64,000 nucleotides of DNA, taken from NCBI GenBank assembly GCA_023375675.1, contig JALQBC010000002.1, positions 1,922,001 to 1,986,000 of the forward strand, in the 5' to 3' direction. Each line of letters opens with the position of its first letter. Within the stretch, counting starts at the first letter, position 1. The position numbers were made by a program, and so were the translations under genes. The notes below the pieces were generated by a model. The model did not search any database. It was not told the origin of the DNA and saw only the letters and a list, made by a program, of their open reading frames with translations. Source of the stretch: Cytospora piceicola (taxonomy: Eukaryota; Ascomycota; Sordariomycetes; Diaporthales; Cytosporaceae). This document shows, piece after piece, positions 11,604 to 23,551 of this stretch.

Positions 11604-11867
11604 GGTTTGAACCGGCTTCAGAGGTCTCGGATGGTTCTCAAATATGGCCAGGCTGAGTGAGTACCCAAGTCACCCTTGGCTTTGTTGGGGCCTAAGGGCT
11701 GGTGACGTGAGTATTGGAAAAGAAAGAAAACAAACTTGCTTGTCAGTAAGCACTGTCTCAGAGGCCTGTTGGTGTGAGGCAATGGATCGCAAGGAAGAGA
11801 AGGCAGCAAAGTCTTAGGAATTAGGTTAGCATCTTAGAGCCACTGGGAAAGTTAGTGGGACATGTTC

Positions 11868-11918
<51 letters not shown>

Positions 11919-12753
11919 ATCAGGAGGCTCTATGCTCACTTGAGCAAGACGGTGGATTAGTCTACAACCCGGCGTTGACTCAGTAGGCGCATAAGTGAGG
12001 CCAACTATGGGAACAAGCCGGGGTGTTTCCAGGCAGCAAACCCACATCAACTATCTGTTGTTCACTCAGAACGGACAAAAGCGTTACAAGTACATACATA
12101 GATATGGTATAGGCAGCCGAATACACAGCGATGTATGTCCCATGTCAGTCAGCATTGTCGCAACCTGCCTGTTTACTGTTTATCATCAGGCAATCACAGC
12201 CACGCAGGGCCCAGTGTTTTCCCACATTACATGCTCCGATAGCCAATAGATACATGATGATATCGAGCCCCTGCTCTGCGACCAACGCAAAGCTGCTCCG
12301 CCACCGGCAATCATCCTTCTGCATACCTAGGTACCAACAAGCCGACCTCACAGCCGACCTCACAGGCCTCAATGGCTGCCTCGGGGTCACTGTCACGGCC
12401 GCAGTCAAAGAATATTGCGGATATGGACCAGTCCGATTGACGTCAACGTGGAACCCTACATGCATGTGCAGATGCGGGCAGATTGAGAGGCTCAGAGCGT
12501 GTACACCGTAGTTTGCTGGCTGGCATGAATCCTCCTCTCTTGGTTGTACGTTTTGGCAAAGAAATGCTTTCGACATGACGTTCTGTGCAAGTCCGAGGGC
12601 GGGGCTAATGGTAATGGTTCTGCTTTTGAACAACATCGTCGCTCTCCTTCGAAAAGAACCTAAGCCAAAGGACGCTGTCCGCATTAGTCACGGCCTCCGC
12701 TTCTGACATCTGGACTTCTGGAGTCATTTGTCGACTTCCAGAGCACTGTCAGA
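11604..12753. other. Intergenic region between the AAA gene and the AAA pseudogene
   Basis: Apart from the microsatellite, I find no supported gene. Short frames on both strands overlap each other without motifs. The stretch probably contains the promoter and 5' UTR of the minus-strand AAA gene and remnants upstream of the pseudogene. Confidence 0.5.
11868..11916. repeat. (TA)n(TG)n microsatellite
   Basis: A short (TA) run continues into about 18 TG units, upstream of the AAA ATPase gene. It codes for nothing recognisable. Confidence 0.95.
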
Positions 12754-14218
12754 ATGGCGGAAGACGACGTCGCCAAGACATACATCGACCACGGAAGAGC
12801 TCCATCAGTCGACACCACCGAGATAATCACTGCGTCTCTCAAGAGAAAGTATCCCGACCATAAATCCCTAATGAGCCCCCCAAACAGCCCACGCACGACA
12901 GTGTCAGCACAAGCACCTCACCTCCCAGATCCCTGCCATCCTCCCTGGCCCTTACCGGCTACGCTCCTCCTTCTCGGGGTAGTGGCAGTGGTGTTATCAT
13001 CCAGGACATTCTTCACGACAGGGTTTCATACAAGTGGAGCGGCCAGGACTTTATTATACACATCGTTATCGTTGAGGGATGGCCTCAACGGCTAGTATTA
13101 ACAGGGGAGAAGAGTTCCATCCTATCTACCTCTGTCGACGTTTCCAATAATCTTGTTCCTGCCACCGGGGAATGGTCGAATGACTTGCATGATGAGACCT
13201 GGGTAATTATTCGACCAAGGAGCTTGGCAAAAGAGCCGGGGAGCACTTGAGCTGTTTGAAAGTATTCGCGATGCCAACTGAACAACGTCATCATGGATTC
13301 TGAGAAGAAAAAAGTCATAATTGATGATCATATGAGCTTCTACGACGACCGTGAGAGCTACAAGAAAATGGAGGTCAGTGGAAGCAAGGGATCATCTGCT
13401 ACCACCAGGAAATGGCAAGACCATCACCATGAAGGCGATGATGCATCAGTCATGCGGCCTAGAGGATCCAGTCCCGACCTTATACATTCGGTCGCTTGTG
13501 TCTATGAGTTCAATGCCGTTGGATTATACATACGTAGTCTGCTGCCAATGGCACATCACGTTCAGTTCTACGGATCCGAAAGATCGGTAGGGATAATTCT
13601 TGAGAAGGGCAGGGCTATGGCTCCCTGCTACCTGATTATGGAGGTTGTGGATACCATCGTCACAAATGCCGTGAAGAGCTACTTCTTTAACGAAGTGGAC
13701 GGGCTGAAATCCGACAACGACATCTTCATATTGGGAAGCACCAACCACTTGGACCGTATGGACCTAGGCATATCTGTGATTGCGTTTTGTGCCCTGCCAA
13801 TCCTAGATGATACGTCAATATCCTGATTCATCATCAGCAACGACCACCACGCTTCGACAGGAAATCCCTCTTCAACAACCCGAACAAAGAGGAACGCACA
13901 ACATACTGCCAGTTCTGGCAAAACAAACTGAAGGACGACAACCATGTCGAATTCCCATACAAGCCGTGCAGTTCCATCGCCGGGATGACTCACGACTTCG
14001 GCTTTCTTTATATGCAAGAAGCTTTCGTTGCCGCTCTGCTGGCTATCGCGAGCATGGCAGGCGAGCATCACTCGGTCGGTGATTTAAGCGGTGATTGGGT
14101 CAATGTTCTAAACTGTGATGGCGATGATGACAACGACAATCTGGATCATTACGTTTTGAGGACAGAAATGAAGAAGCAGATTAAGATCCTGCGGGACGGA
14201 ATGAGCAAAGACGAGTAA
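12754..14218 (+). pseudogene. Decayed AAA ATPase (BCS1/YjoB-like fungal type)
   Basis: Pieces of one AAA protein are spread over three frames. They include a GEWSNDLHDETWV block (near 13170-13203), an NNVIMDSEKKKVIIDDHMSF block (near 13282-13340), Walker A PPGNGKT (13402-13422), VPTLYIRSL, APCYLIMEVVDTIV, EVDGLKSDNDIFILGSTNH, QRPPRFDRKSLF and MTHDFGFLYMQEAFVAALLA. Two introns still splice in frame, at 13498-13565 and 13776-13837. Breaks include a one-base loss near 13279 (TGG to TG), two frame changes between 13375 and 13402 beside Walker A, and an altered Walker B (the expected E-D-L-D reads E-V-V-D). The ATG at 12754 is the likely old start. Sequencing error could explain one frameshift but hardly all of them. 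The gene is probably recently dead. Confidence 0.8.
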
Positions 14219-16262
14219 CAGTGACCGACAAGCCTTGTTGTCAGTAAGGCTGAGTTGTCCGTGTCGCAGTCGTAAGCGCCAACATTGTTTTCCCACATAT
14301 CCATGTGACATGTATCTTGCAAGTGGAATTGGCCAGGCCCGTTATCAAATGATGCCTTGCCTTGAATCATCCCTTCCAGGCCCAGCATCAGCCCGCGAGG
14401 CTGCATCAAACTAGCCCACTGTTTACATTCGTGCGATCTGGCGATGGAGGGCCCAGTTACATGCTGAGTGACGACCTTGTGAAGCAGCACTGTTGAACCT
14501 AGGCACACGGCATAACGCAGTTGTTTATAACACGATGTGCTATAGCGTGTTAGTGTTGCCTCGTGACTGACCAGGAAATGAACCTATGTTGACTTTTTGG
14601 GGTTTGGAGATTTCCACCTGGGCAAGAGTGAGGTGCTTCTCAGTCCGAGATTCTCTATATCGTATCGGCAGCCTTCAAAGCCCCCACCGAAGTTGACAGA
14701 ATGTCCAACAGATTGCTAGGCATAGAAAGACTTGTACTTCAACTTGTTCAGTCGTGGTTTTCATCGCTGCTACTTTCAGTCACGGTACAACCTGGTTTAT
14801 TTCCTCGAGGAATCCATCATAACGATCCCCATCAAGTCCTAAGATACCTAGGTATTGTGTTTAGTGAACTTACACATACAAGTGTAAGTTCCTGCCAGGC
14901 ACGGGCCGAGTAACTACAAGTAGCCATGAGGAGACCTCTGTACAGGCCTGGTTGGTCTTCTTCCTGAGAAGCAGACAGATCAATTCATCTACGTCTTTCT
15001 CGAGAAATGGGGGGCTAGCAAGAAGTCCAGATCTAAATTGAGTTGAGACCCATGGTTGAGGAGCATTGAGATTCCGGTGACTCTCCCCGTGTTTCTATAC
15101 ACGATATGGGTACGAGGACATGTTTTCGGCGGTACTGCCCCCTACCTCATTGATAATAAGTGTTCTGAGACCATACAGCAGGGTTTCGCGATGAAAATTG
15201 TGAACATTATTTGATTACGACGAGCGTGGTCATCTTGAGGGTTGAGCTGGCCATCGCTGAACATTGTTCTAGCGCTCTGCCGCAATTGTACTTGCTTTCT
15301 CGGTAATATCCCTCAGGCATGCATGTACCTCTGGTGATTTTGTTTTGGAAGGGGCCTCGTTACAGTGTATTGAACATCGATCATATGCTGTGGTTGTCAT
15401 GAGCTTAACGTGGGAAAGGGTTTAAATTCCCATAATGAATCCACGGTGAGAGTACCACCTCTTCGGAAATATGATACCCATGCGGTCAACTCATCACCTA
15501 CAGACGAGCCGTCCTATTTGCTGCAATATCTATCAAGGAGAACTCCACTGAATGTCTCGTAGTGTATAATAATTGCTGTCTTGACTGTGATTATCCTCCC
15601 ATATACTTACTCTCTCTCTCGGATTAGCAGCCTTGAGTAGGAGACAGCGTACATGCAATCAAATACCTTGATTAGGATGATAACAAATACTCCTCAAGAG
15701 CAGTAGGCTACCTGAGAAAGTAGCACCCAGGAACGAAGAACTTTATATATGTTCAATTATGCCCAGCCTTATCACCCAACCGTTGAACTACATGTTAGAA
15801 GAAGTCGATTGCGTCATGAGGTTTTCACATGAATCGGCCGGGGATCAAACCCACTCACCCGATATTCCCTTCCCGTAAGGCCATTCGCGTGGCCAATGAT
15901 AGCGGGTCGAAAACGGATGATACTTGTCAAAAGGTTGACATGACCCACTGCGAGGGTCTCAAGGTGGATCAGTCGATACTGGGGTTGAGTTGAATGAGCC
16001 GAGGTTGTCCAGAAGTCGTTCCGGACACTTTCTTCTCGCCTCCTTCGACCTTCATGATCACTGGCGTTCATGACCACCCACGACTTCCCGTCCTTCACTG
16101 CATAAACACATGGATTGGTCTTTTTTGTAGATTCCATATTACCCCTTAGATCCTGCTGTTGTTCTTCTCTGCCGCTCTCTTTTCTTTCGCGTGCCAGCTT
16201 ATCAAAACCGATATAAGACGACCAGACACCTTACCACCATCTTGTCGGACCCTCCAGGCACA
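14219..16262. other. Intergenic region, no gene seen
   Basis: About 2 kb of normal composition without motifs. Small frames (for example 14701-14913 plus, 15814-16137 minus) show no domain, signal peptide or splice structure. The last few hundred bases probably hold the promoter of the peroxidase gene. Confidence 0.5.
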
Positions 16263-17338
16263 ATGAGCTCACCAACGCATCACGAATCTCAGCCAGGGGA
16301 TTTTGACGCTGTAAAGAAGTCTATTGTCGAGCTTCTCAAACAGCCAGAATACGATGATGGTAGTGCAGGACCTGTCATTGTGCGCCTCGCTTGGTAAGAT
16401 GTCCCCAAACCTCATGCCCCTCCTCAACCTCAACCTGCGTTGAAATGTTGACATCTGGTCTCTGTAGGCACTCGGCAGGCACATATGACGCAGAAACAGA
16501 CACAGGTGGCTCAAGTGGCGCAGGAATGCGTTACGAGGCAGAAGGTGGTGACCCCGCCAACGCGGGTTTGCAGCATGCCCGTCTCTTCCTGGAGCCGGTG
16601 AAGCGTCGGCATCCCTGGATAACATACTCGGACCTCTGGACCCTTGCCGGCGTCACAGCCATCCAGGCCATGGGTGGCCCAGAGATCCATTGGCTCCCGG
16701 GAAGGACGGATTATGTCGACGACAGCAAGCTCCCGCCGCGGGGGCGGTTGCCCGACGGCGCCTTGGGGGCGGATCATGTCCGAGCCGTATTTTACAGAAT
16801 GGGCTTCAATGATAGGGAGATTGTGGCTCTGTGCGGTGCGCATAACCTGGGACGATGCCACACAGCGAATTCCGGGTTCGAGGGCAAATGGGTGAACAAC
16901 CCTACGAGGTTTTCGAACCAATACTACCGACTCTTGGTATCTGAGGAGTGGAAGGAGAAGAAGCTCGAGTCCGGAATTGTGCAGTTTGCAGCAGTTGATC
17001 CGATCACGGAAGACGAGCTCATGATGCTTCCTACAGACATGGCCCTGGTGCATGATGCTGAGTTTTCGAAGTGGGTGAATGTATATGCCAAGGACAAAGA
17101 CATCTTCTTCGAGGACTTCAAGAATGCCTTTTTCAAATTGATGGAATTGGGAATCGAGCGAGACGAGAACGGCAAGATTGTGAATACGGACAACGAGAAG
17201 GGAGGGTACCACAGTGCACCGAAGAAGTCGGAGAAGCTGGGAAGCCCTGAGAAGGTCCAGAACCAAGGGCAGGCTGGCGAGGAGGCAGCACCGCTAGCCA
17301 AACAGAACGAGAAGTTCAGGGCAAGAGCGAAGTTGTAA
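16263..17338 (+). CDS. ccp: Cytosolic cytochrome c peroxidase-type heme peroxidase
   Basis: Two exons (16263-16393 and 16468-17338) separated by a 74-nt intron encode 333 residues. The intron splits the Trp codon of the distal heme pocket RLAWHSAGT (Arg41, Trp44, His45). The proximal His is in GAHNLGRCH (about 169), and the Trp that forms the radical site in yeast cytochrome c peroxidase is conserved in EGKWVNN (about 185). LPTDMAL and a [17 protein letters not shown] block also match the family. The enzyme reduces hydrogen peroxide with electrons from cytochrome c or a similar donor. The protein starts [10 protein letters not shown] and has no mitochondrial presequence, unlike the classical mitochondrial enzyme. 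A Lys/Glu-rich tail of about 50 residues follows the fold. It converges with the methyltransferase gene downstream. Confidence 0.92.
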
Positions 17339-18170
17339 GTGAACCTCAGATGGATGTTGCGAAAGGGCACTCCGCGGATGACTTTCCGAGCATACCTGGG
17401 TAGTGGGGTCTACATACTAGAGACGAAAGGCGTGGGACGGTGTGCAGATATACCTCGACTTGATGTAGAACTAGACTTTGCAAATTTCTATAGAAAGGAC
17501 TTTAGCGTTTGTGCAGCAAATATTGAAGAGCTTGTAGCATTAGTCGTTGGTGGAGTGGTGGCGGCGGCATACATTGCTTAAAGTGCACCACCGTTGGGGC
17601 AGCATTGCAAGAGCAGGGTGCCTCTCTATCATCGAGTCATCCGTGAATTCGGAGGCACGGGATGGATCATGCTGTATGTTGTATGCTATTTCGTTGATGT
17701 AGGTTCCCAGAGGTCGAGTTGCCAGTCTTGACGTGAAGGGTGAACACCGTGAGGGGGGAAGAACTGAGGGAAATCTACGTACTCGATGAATAAGTCTGTG
17801 GCACATCCTGGCTCATTCTGTGATTCAGCACGGGTGGCATAGTTCATTCCAGGTAATGCTCCTGTATAACACGATGGCATACCACCCGGGCTTCCAAACT
17901 CCTGAAGAGCTGTAATTTCCTGGCTGTACTGTCTAACTCCAACAGCATCGCGATGAGACATCATCGAGCATCAAGGCAATAGGGAATTGGCGGCACCAGA
18001 TGTAGAAATGCGTGATGGAAGTAATCGTTTGGTAAGTTCAGGTCCCGAAACTTTCCATTACCACACAACTTGCTGGCGCCGCCCCATGGTCGTGGCCTAC
18101 TTCGTGTTGAGCCAGATCGAGTCGAGTGCCGAGCCACCCTGACTACTTCTTGGTAAAAGGTATGGCGTCA
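17339..18170. other. Convergent intergenic region
   Basis: This lies between the 3' ends of the peroxidase and methyltransferase genes. Two small minus-strand frames (17540-17964) read smoothly but have no recognisable domain or clear splice sites, so I do not call them. Confidence 0.4.
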
Positions 18171-19379
18171 CTATTTGGCACTGGCGGAAATATGCAAAAT
18201 ACGTATAGGCGTGTGTGTCGGATAGAAGGGTGTCAGGGGTCCATGAGGCCGGCCTATATCATCCAGTACACTCTGCTGATCCTGGGTTGAAAATTCAAGC
18301 TCGTCCACCCGAAGACTGCTCCGGGCGCAGGTGTCCCGGAAGGCTGAAAGGGTCTCAATAGATCTCTGAGTGGCTGCGATGATGACCTCGGCACCCGAGT
18401 TGAGCTCCAGGAGCTCGTTGAGGGTCGACACCAGTGACGGGATGGTTCTCTGATCGTAGATTACATCGGCCCCAATGACGAGATCAATCTTCTGGCCGCC
18501 CATCCACTCTGGCTCTTCTGTGCCGACCAGCGCGTGGCCCCATTTGAGCAATTTGGGAGTTAGGCGAGCCTTACGGGAGCCGCCGAAGTCCCAGTCCAGG
18601 CCGTTCATTGTGAAATTGTCGGCTAGGTTGTCAACAACCTCTTCTGCCCCATCAGATGCTATGACATGGGCGGCACCGAGACACTTTGCACAGAGAATCG
18701 AGAGGTATCCGGTACCAACGCCAAGCTCCAGGACTCGCTTGCCGGCGACGAGAGGGCCGTTGACACAGAGGAATTGGCCGAGATGGAGGGCGGCTTCCCA
18801 TGTCCGGAGGCCGGTGGTGCCGGCGGCAGAGATCAGTGCGCGGTTCTCCAGGACATCAATATCCAATGGAGGCTGCAGTAGGGACATGTGGTAGGTGACG
18901 ATGCATTTTTGTTGTGCCTCATCAGCCACGGGCATCAGGGGATGGAACATGAGCTTGCCGAGGTGATCCATAAGCTTATCAGATACTTCCTGGGTTGGGA
19001 CGTGGTCAGCAAAGGGCGAGTTACGGTTTAAAGAGTCCCACAGATGAAAATCAATTGGATGCGTGGTCTATGAGGAGCATACGTAGTTGTCGGCTTCTTC
19101 ATCACTGATGCTTGCTTGGATTCTAGCCACCAGTTCTTTCAATGCTCGCAACTGCAGTCTCGGTTGCTTGGCAGACTGCGACTGGCCCGAGAATATGCGA
19201 TCGAATATCTCGTCTTGGACGTCCGGCCTCTTTAGGAACTGGCCATCGGGATAGTCCAGATGCGTCTCGAGCTGAAGATATTGATAACAAAATCGGTCGA
19301 TGGCAGCGCGTTCAGGCCCTGTATTTGACCCACCACTGCCACTGCTGCGGCTTGAAGCCGTATCATCTGACCCATTCAT
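18171..19379 (-). CDS. FAM86/EFM3-type eEF2 lysine methyltransferase
   Basis: Two exons (19379-19083 and 18989-18171, minus strand) with a 93-nt intron give 371 residues. The N-terminal exon carries the FAM86-specific start: FCYQYLQLE, a YPDGQFL block, an EIFDRIFS block and LKELVARI. The second exon holds a seven-strand class I methyltransferase: GTTGLRTWEAALHLGQFL, then the S-adenosylmethionine loop VLELGVGTGYLS, and DLVIGADVIYD. In yeast (Efm3) and human (EEF2KMT) this family methylates a lysine of elongation factor 2 in the cytosol. The substrate here is inferred from the family. The gene is divergent from ribosomal protein S24, 580 bp between start codons, so both translation-related genes may share a promoter region. 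Confidence 0.88.
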
Positions 19380-19529
19380 CGTTACCTAGGTAGACAGAGA
19401 GAGAGAGAGGGCAGACCAGAGCAAGGCGGAGAGCAGAGGAGGAGGACTACTTCAAAATTGAAAGTCATTGGACGCATGTATAATTGCGGGGCAAGGGAAC
19501 AAGCAGGCGGCACTGATGGTTCTGCCTTG

Positions 19530-19541
19530 AACCCTAACCCT
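19530..19541. promoter_or_regulatory. Telobox-like AACCCTAACCCT in divergent promoter
   Basis: Two telomere-repeat units lie between the methyltransferase and S24 start codons. Similar boxes bind Myb-type factors in ribosomal-protein promoters of other eukaryotes. Here only the sequence is seen. Confidence 0.4.
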
Positions 19542-19555
19542 GATAAAGATCTGCA

Positions 19556-19622
19556 GTACCTAAGTTACCTAGGTAGGTACTACCATTTGACGGGTACCTA
19601 GGTACCTAGGTAGGTACGCAGT
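19556..19622. repeat. Cluster of TACCTAGGTA palindromes
   Basis: Overlapping ACCTAGGT/GGTACC units repeat four or more times in the divergent promoter. The same palindrome recurs singly in many intergenic parts of the window (for example near 14850, 30593, 33041, 33328, 60560, 60856). Confidence 0.75.
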
Positions 19623-19959
19623 ACATGCATTGGTAAGGTACGTACCTGAAAAACATTCACATGACTGGTCACCTGACAAGGGTGGGGTCAGCCAACATAG
19701 AAAATGTCAAAAGCCCATTGTTTGTTCCCCAATTAACGGAGATGGATTAAGAATTTGACCGAGAGTGGCGCACGGACCAGGCCGCACCAGCGAATCCGAG
19801 GACCACCAAAAATCTGCAATCGATTTGGCTTTCCGCGGCGTTGAAGCCCAGATTTCCTGTGGAAGTTCTTCCGTCTTCGTCTTCTTGTCTTTTTTTGTCA
19901 ATCGCACCCTCACCGTCCACCATTCCCTCGAGACCTCAACATCCCGACAATTAGACAAG

Positions 19960-20963
19960 ATGGCGGACGCCGATACCCCCGTTACCCTGCGAACTCGCAA
20001 GTTCATCCGCAACCCCCTCCTGGGTCGCAAGCAGATGGTTGTGTGAGTGCCTTGTTCTCCTGTTTGCGTTATCAAAACTTTAGACAGGTTTTTTATCCCG
20101 AGTCCGTCCCCATGAAGCGGGTCAAGAAGAAGTCATCTCTCGATTGCACACGACGATGCCATGTTCCGATGTTCCGATGTTCCAATTATACCATCTCTTT
20201 GGTCAAACGACGAACGACCATGCAACCGAAACCACCCTTTTGATATCGACCGATCCATCCGACATAGGGTTTCCGTTTCCCACTCGACAAGATACACCTG
20301 GCGGAGGCTACGACAACACCAACAATATCAATATCATGGAACATCACAAAAAACATCACAAAACATTGTCGTGCGCAAAAGAGATCGATGGACTTGGACT
20401 TCAGAGAAGGGCTAAAAACAAACGCGTTGCTTTGCAAGAACACACGTTTGGCTAACCTCTGGTCTTTTGGATAGTGACATCCTGCACCCCAACCGTCCCA
20501 ACATCTCCAAGGATGAGCTCCGCGACAAGCTTGCTGGCATGTACAAGGCCAGCAAGGACCAGGTCTCCGTCTTCGGTCTGCGCACCCAGTTCGGTGGCGG
20601 CAAGACCACTGGCTTCGCTCTCGTCTACGACTCCCCCGAGGCCATGAAGAAGTTCGAGCCCCACTTCCGTCTTGTCCGTGTTGGCATGGCCAAGAAGATC
20701 GAGAAGGCTTCCAGGCAACAGCGTATGTACAACCCCAATATTCCCCCGGAGGAACATGATAGGACATGACAGGCGGGCTGTGGTCATGGACATGACTACG
20801 GACGTGCTGCATGAGCCGGAAACGTGGAGTGGCATGGTCAGGCTGGGACGGTCGGCTGACTTTGATTCTCTATCACACAACAGGCAAGCAGCGCAAGAAC
20901 CGACAGAAGACCCTCCGTGGCACAGCCAAGGTCAAGGGTGCCAAGGCCAAGAAGGAGAAATAA
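19960..20963 (+). CDS. rps24: 40S ribosomal protein S24 (eS24)
   Basis: Three exons (19960-20042, 20475-20722, 20884-20963) encode 136 residues, the usual length of eS24. The protein starts [20 protein letters not shown] and continues with [32 protein letters not shown] and a basic tail ending [11 protein letters not shown]. It is a structural protein of the small ribosomal subunit. Intron 1 is long (432 nt) and starts right after the short N-terminal exon, typical of fungal ribosomal-protein genes; intron 2 is 161 nt. All splice sites are GT..AG and the frame is kept. The ATG is preceded by TAGACAAG. It diverges from the eEF2 methyltransferase gene. Confidence 0.97.
20160..20185 (+). repeat. 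8-bp tandem repeat in S24 intron 1
   Basis: ATGTTCCG occurs about three times in a row inside the long first intron. No snoRNA boxes are convincing around it. Confidence 0.7.
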
Positions 20964-21818
20964 GCGACTCGCCCCGGCTTCTAGGGTTCGGATTGTCAAC
21001 CTGCGGCCTTCCTCCTGCTGCTGTTGCTTCTCCCTCCCGACTCGCGAGCAGATGGGTTTCCAGTTCGTTTTGGGTCGGGCGCTTGCGAGGGCTATGGCTT
21101 TGGTTGGCCGATACATGTGTGCAGGCAGGCAGACAGACAGGAAGGATACCAAAATGCACGCATCTGCTGCCATGATGCTGCATTCTCGACAATCGACATG
21201 ATACGTACGATACATCTGAATTCTTATTCGGAAAAACAAACTTCTTTACATTGAGATTCATGGCGTCGTGAAAAACGGATGGGGCTTCCAATGGTTACAT
21301 GATCAATCATAGCATCAAATAAAGGATTTGCATGCGCGGCCAATTAATTCCTGGGACTCCTCCCTTTCAACGCCACATTTCGTTCTTGATATTCATTTCG
21401 AGTCAGAAATCCCCCTCCACATTCCAAGCACCGGAACCTAGGCGAAACAGGACTGAAAAAAAAAAGGTCTTCTACCAAGGCCTCACTCCTATTTGTACGA
21501 CACCAAAGAAAGAACTGTCTCAAGTGAGGCGGGTATCTACACTAATAGCTCCAGGCCCCCTGGTCTTTCCAAGGTCTTTCTCCCCCACGATCATCTTTGA
21601 ATTATATACACCTTCAGTTCGACGTCTTTACCCAAGCATCAAGACCGCGTTCTATACCAGCCCCGACTGTTGATTCCTTTTCCTACCCGGACAACGCATT
21701 TGGCCGTCCTATGTCGGGTTTAATTTCTAGTTCATCACGCTAAACACATGTTCTCCTGCCTGCGAGACCACTTGCAACATCAGTATCAAGAAGATGAAGA
21801 TGAAGATGAAGATCAACC
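20964..21818. other. Intergenic region, no gene seen
   Basis: This holds the 3' flank of S24 and the downstream flank of the secreted-protein gene. It has CT-rich and AG-rich stretches but no supported coding sequence. Confidence 0.5.
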
Positions 21819-22466
21819 TCAACCTCCAAAGATGAAATCTCCAACGACAATTGCACACGCCACGCCCAATGCTATCACCTCTATCCGCTGTCTCCCACCA
21901 TTACTCTTGGCCGCAGCGTTGACCTTAACAACAGGAACATGCCACCCACAATGCGTATATGTAGCATCGCGCGTCAGGCACGTGTAATATGTCGCCTCGC
22001 TGTAACCCTGCTCTGCAAGTGCCGCAGCAACATCCGGGTCGCTGGCCGGTGGCGCAGGAGTTGTTCGTGCCGCCGCCGCCTGCTCCACCACACTCGTCTC
22101 TGCCTCCGACTCCCCACTGCCCGAGTCTGAAGCTATTTCTGAGACCGAGTCCTCATAAGATGACGCCGAGGACGTCGATGCCGAGACTGCTGAGTCGGAT
22201 GACCCCGTGGGTGCAAAGACATCCCGAAGCTGCAAATCCTCCTCTCCAAGCCGGCCTGTCCTTCTTGGCCCCGCAGATTCCGGGAGTGTCGGTGGTATAA
22301 GCATCGTGGTGGATGTCCGCGTGATGGTCTGGGCGACGGTGAGGACCAGAGGCCGGCCGTCGTGGGCCGTGAGGGTGACGTGCCTTTGGCTCGGATGTGA
22401 TGGGAAGGTGAATGGGCCGGCAAGGACCAAAGGTATGACCAACAATGTGAAAGAGATGGCCCGCAT
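21819..22466 (-). CDS. Small secreted Ser/Thr-rich protein, possibly membrane or GPI anchored
   Basis: I choose the ATG at 22466 (215 residues) over an in-frame ATG 63 bases upstream because it begins directly with a signal peptide, MRAISFTLLVIPLVLAGP. A dibasic site (PRRTGRL) follows, then a long Ser/Asp/Glu/Thr-rich region. Two cysteines sit near the C-terminus (YYTCLTRDATYTHCGWHVP). The chain ends in the hydrophobic segment VIALGVACAIVVGDFIFGG, which fits a GPI signal or a single membrane span. No known domain is recognised. It probably sits at the cell surface or is secreted. Confidence 0.65.
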   Translation of the reverse strand: MRAISFTLLVIPLVLAGPFTFPSHPSQRHVTLTAHDGRPLVLTVAQTITRTSTTMLIPPTLPESAGPRRTGRLGEEDLQLRDVFAPTGSSDSAVSASTSSASSYEDSVSEIASDSGSGESEAETSVVEQAAAARTTPAPPASDPDVAAALAEQGYSEATYYTCLTRDATYTHCGWHVPVVKVNAAAKSNGGRQRIEVIALGVACAIVVGDFIFGG

Positions 22467-23551
22467 CTTGGGATGTTGATTACACAGAGCAAGAGTCTTC
22501 AAATCCGTACCCGGTGGTTGTTGTGGCAAATTTGGGTCCAGCGGCTGCTTACTTGAGGCAGTTGAACGCTGACAAGGGAGTTTTTATGGTATGTAGAGTA
22601 GATGATTGAAGGGTAAGATAGATCGAGCTGTCTCACGAAACCTAGTCCAAAACCCTTATCCAGAAGGGAAAGAAGAATCAGAGCTTCAAGCTCGGTAGGT
22701 GAAGTGAAAGTTGATTACAAGCGAAGACGTCCTTGTCAGCACCCGAGGACTCGTAGTGTGTATCAAGACGAGGAGCGCAAACATACATATATTCCATGTG
22801 CAACACCACCCACAATTCCGTGCGATAACTCAGCTCGCCCAGTCCATCGAGGACCATCAACTTACCACCCCTGGCTGCAAGGAGATCGCTCAACTTCAGC
22901 CTCGAATTCTTGTGCTGGTTGGTGTCTACTGTCTAGACGATCAGGTCGTTTGAGCCTACCATATTCAAGCTCACATGGATTGAATCAAGCCAATTCGCAC
23001 CTCTTCGCGGCGTCTTCACCTTCAGTCCCTTGGTCCTAGAGAGACTGTGTGTGTGTGTGAGTGATTGAGAAAGAATGAGAGCGACTGCATTGTTGCAGTC
23101 TCAAATGTTTAGCATTACGGGACTGGCTGTCAAAGTTTTGCCACCTTCAATAATGTTTCGGACATATTCACCTCAAACCCAGATGCCCTCGCCCCAAGTC
23201 CTCAGCGGTGCTCAGTTGGTCGCGTGAACTCCTGGCAGATGCCCCTCCGTGTGAGATGATTGGCTGGCTGTTTTGAAACCAATGCTGCAGGGCATACACC
23301 TTGCAGACGACAGGCAGCCGGGGGGAGCTCTTTGTGAGACCTCGACAACTCAACGACCCATGCATATGTGCCTATGATTGGTACTGGAACTCTCAACGGT
23401 CTTTTACATTGGGCATGCTAGGTACATATGCGTAGAGAAACCGGAGAAGCCACCCACTCATACAATCAATAATTGTACCATAGTCGTAGTATTACCCTTT
23501 CACGCTTGACATCCAGTACCACTGTATTCATACATACAAGTAAAGCCAATC
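22467..23551. other. Intergenic region, no gene seen
   Basis: About 1.1 kb between the secreted-protein gene and the end of the coilin-like gene. Short frames lack motifs. Confidence 0.5.

Noticed and set aside
15833..15905. Minus-strand stretch GTGGGTTTGATCCCC resembling a tRNA T arm
   Set aside because: Stems do not pair properly and no D arm or anticodon stem can be built.
17540..17964. Two overlapping minus-strand frames with smooth reading
   Set aside because: No domain, no clear splice sites joining them, and the position is a convergent 3' region.
20043..20883. snoRNA inside the S24 introns
   Set aside because: ATGATAG and CTGA-like pieces occur in intron 2, but no proper C/D box pair, terminal stem or guide could be shown.
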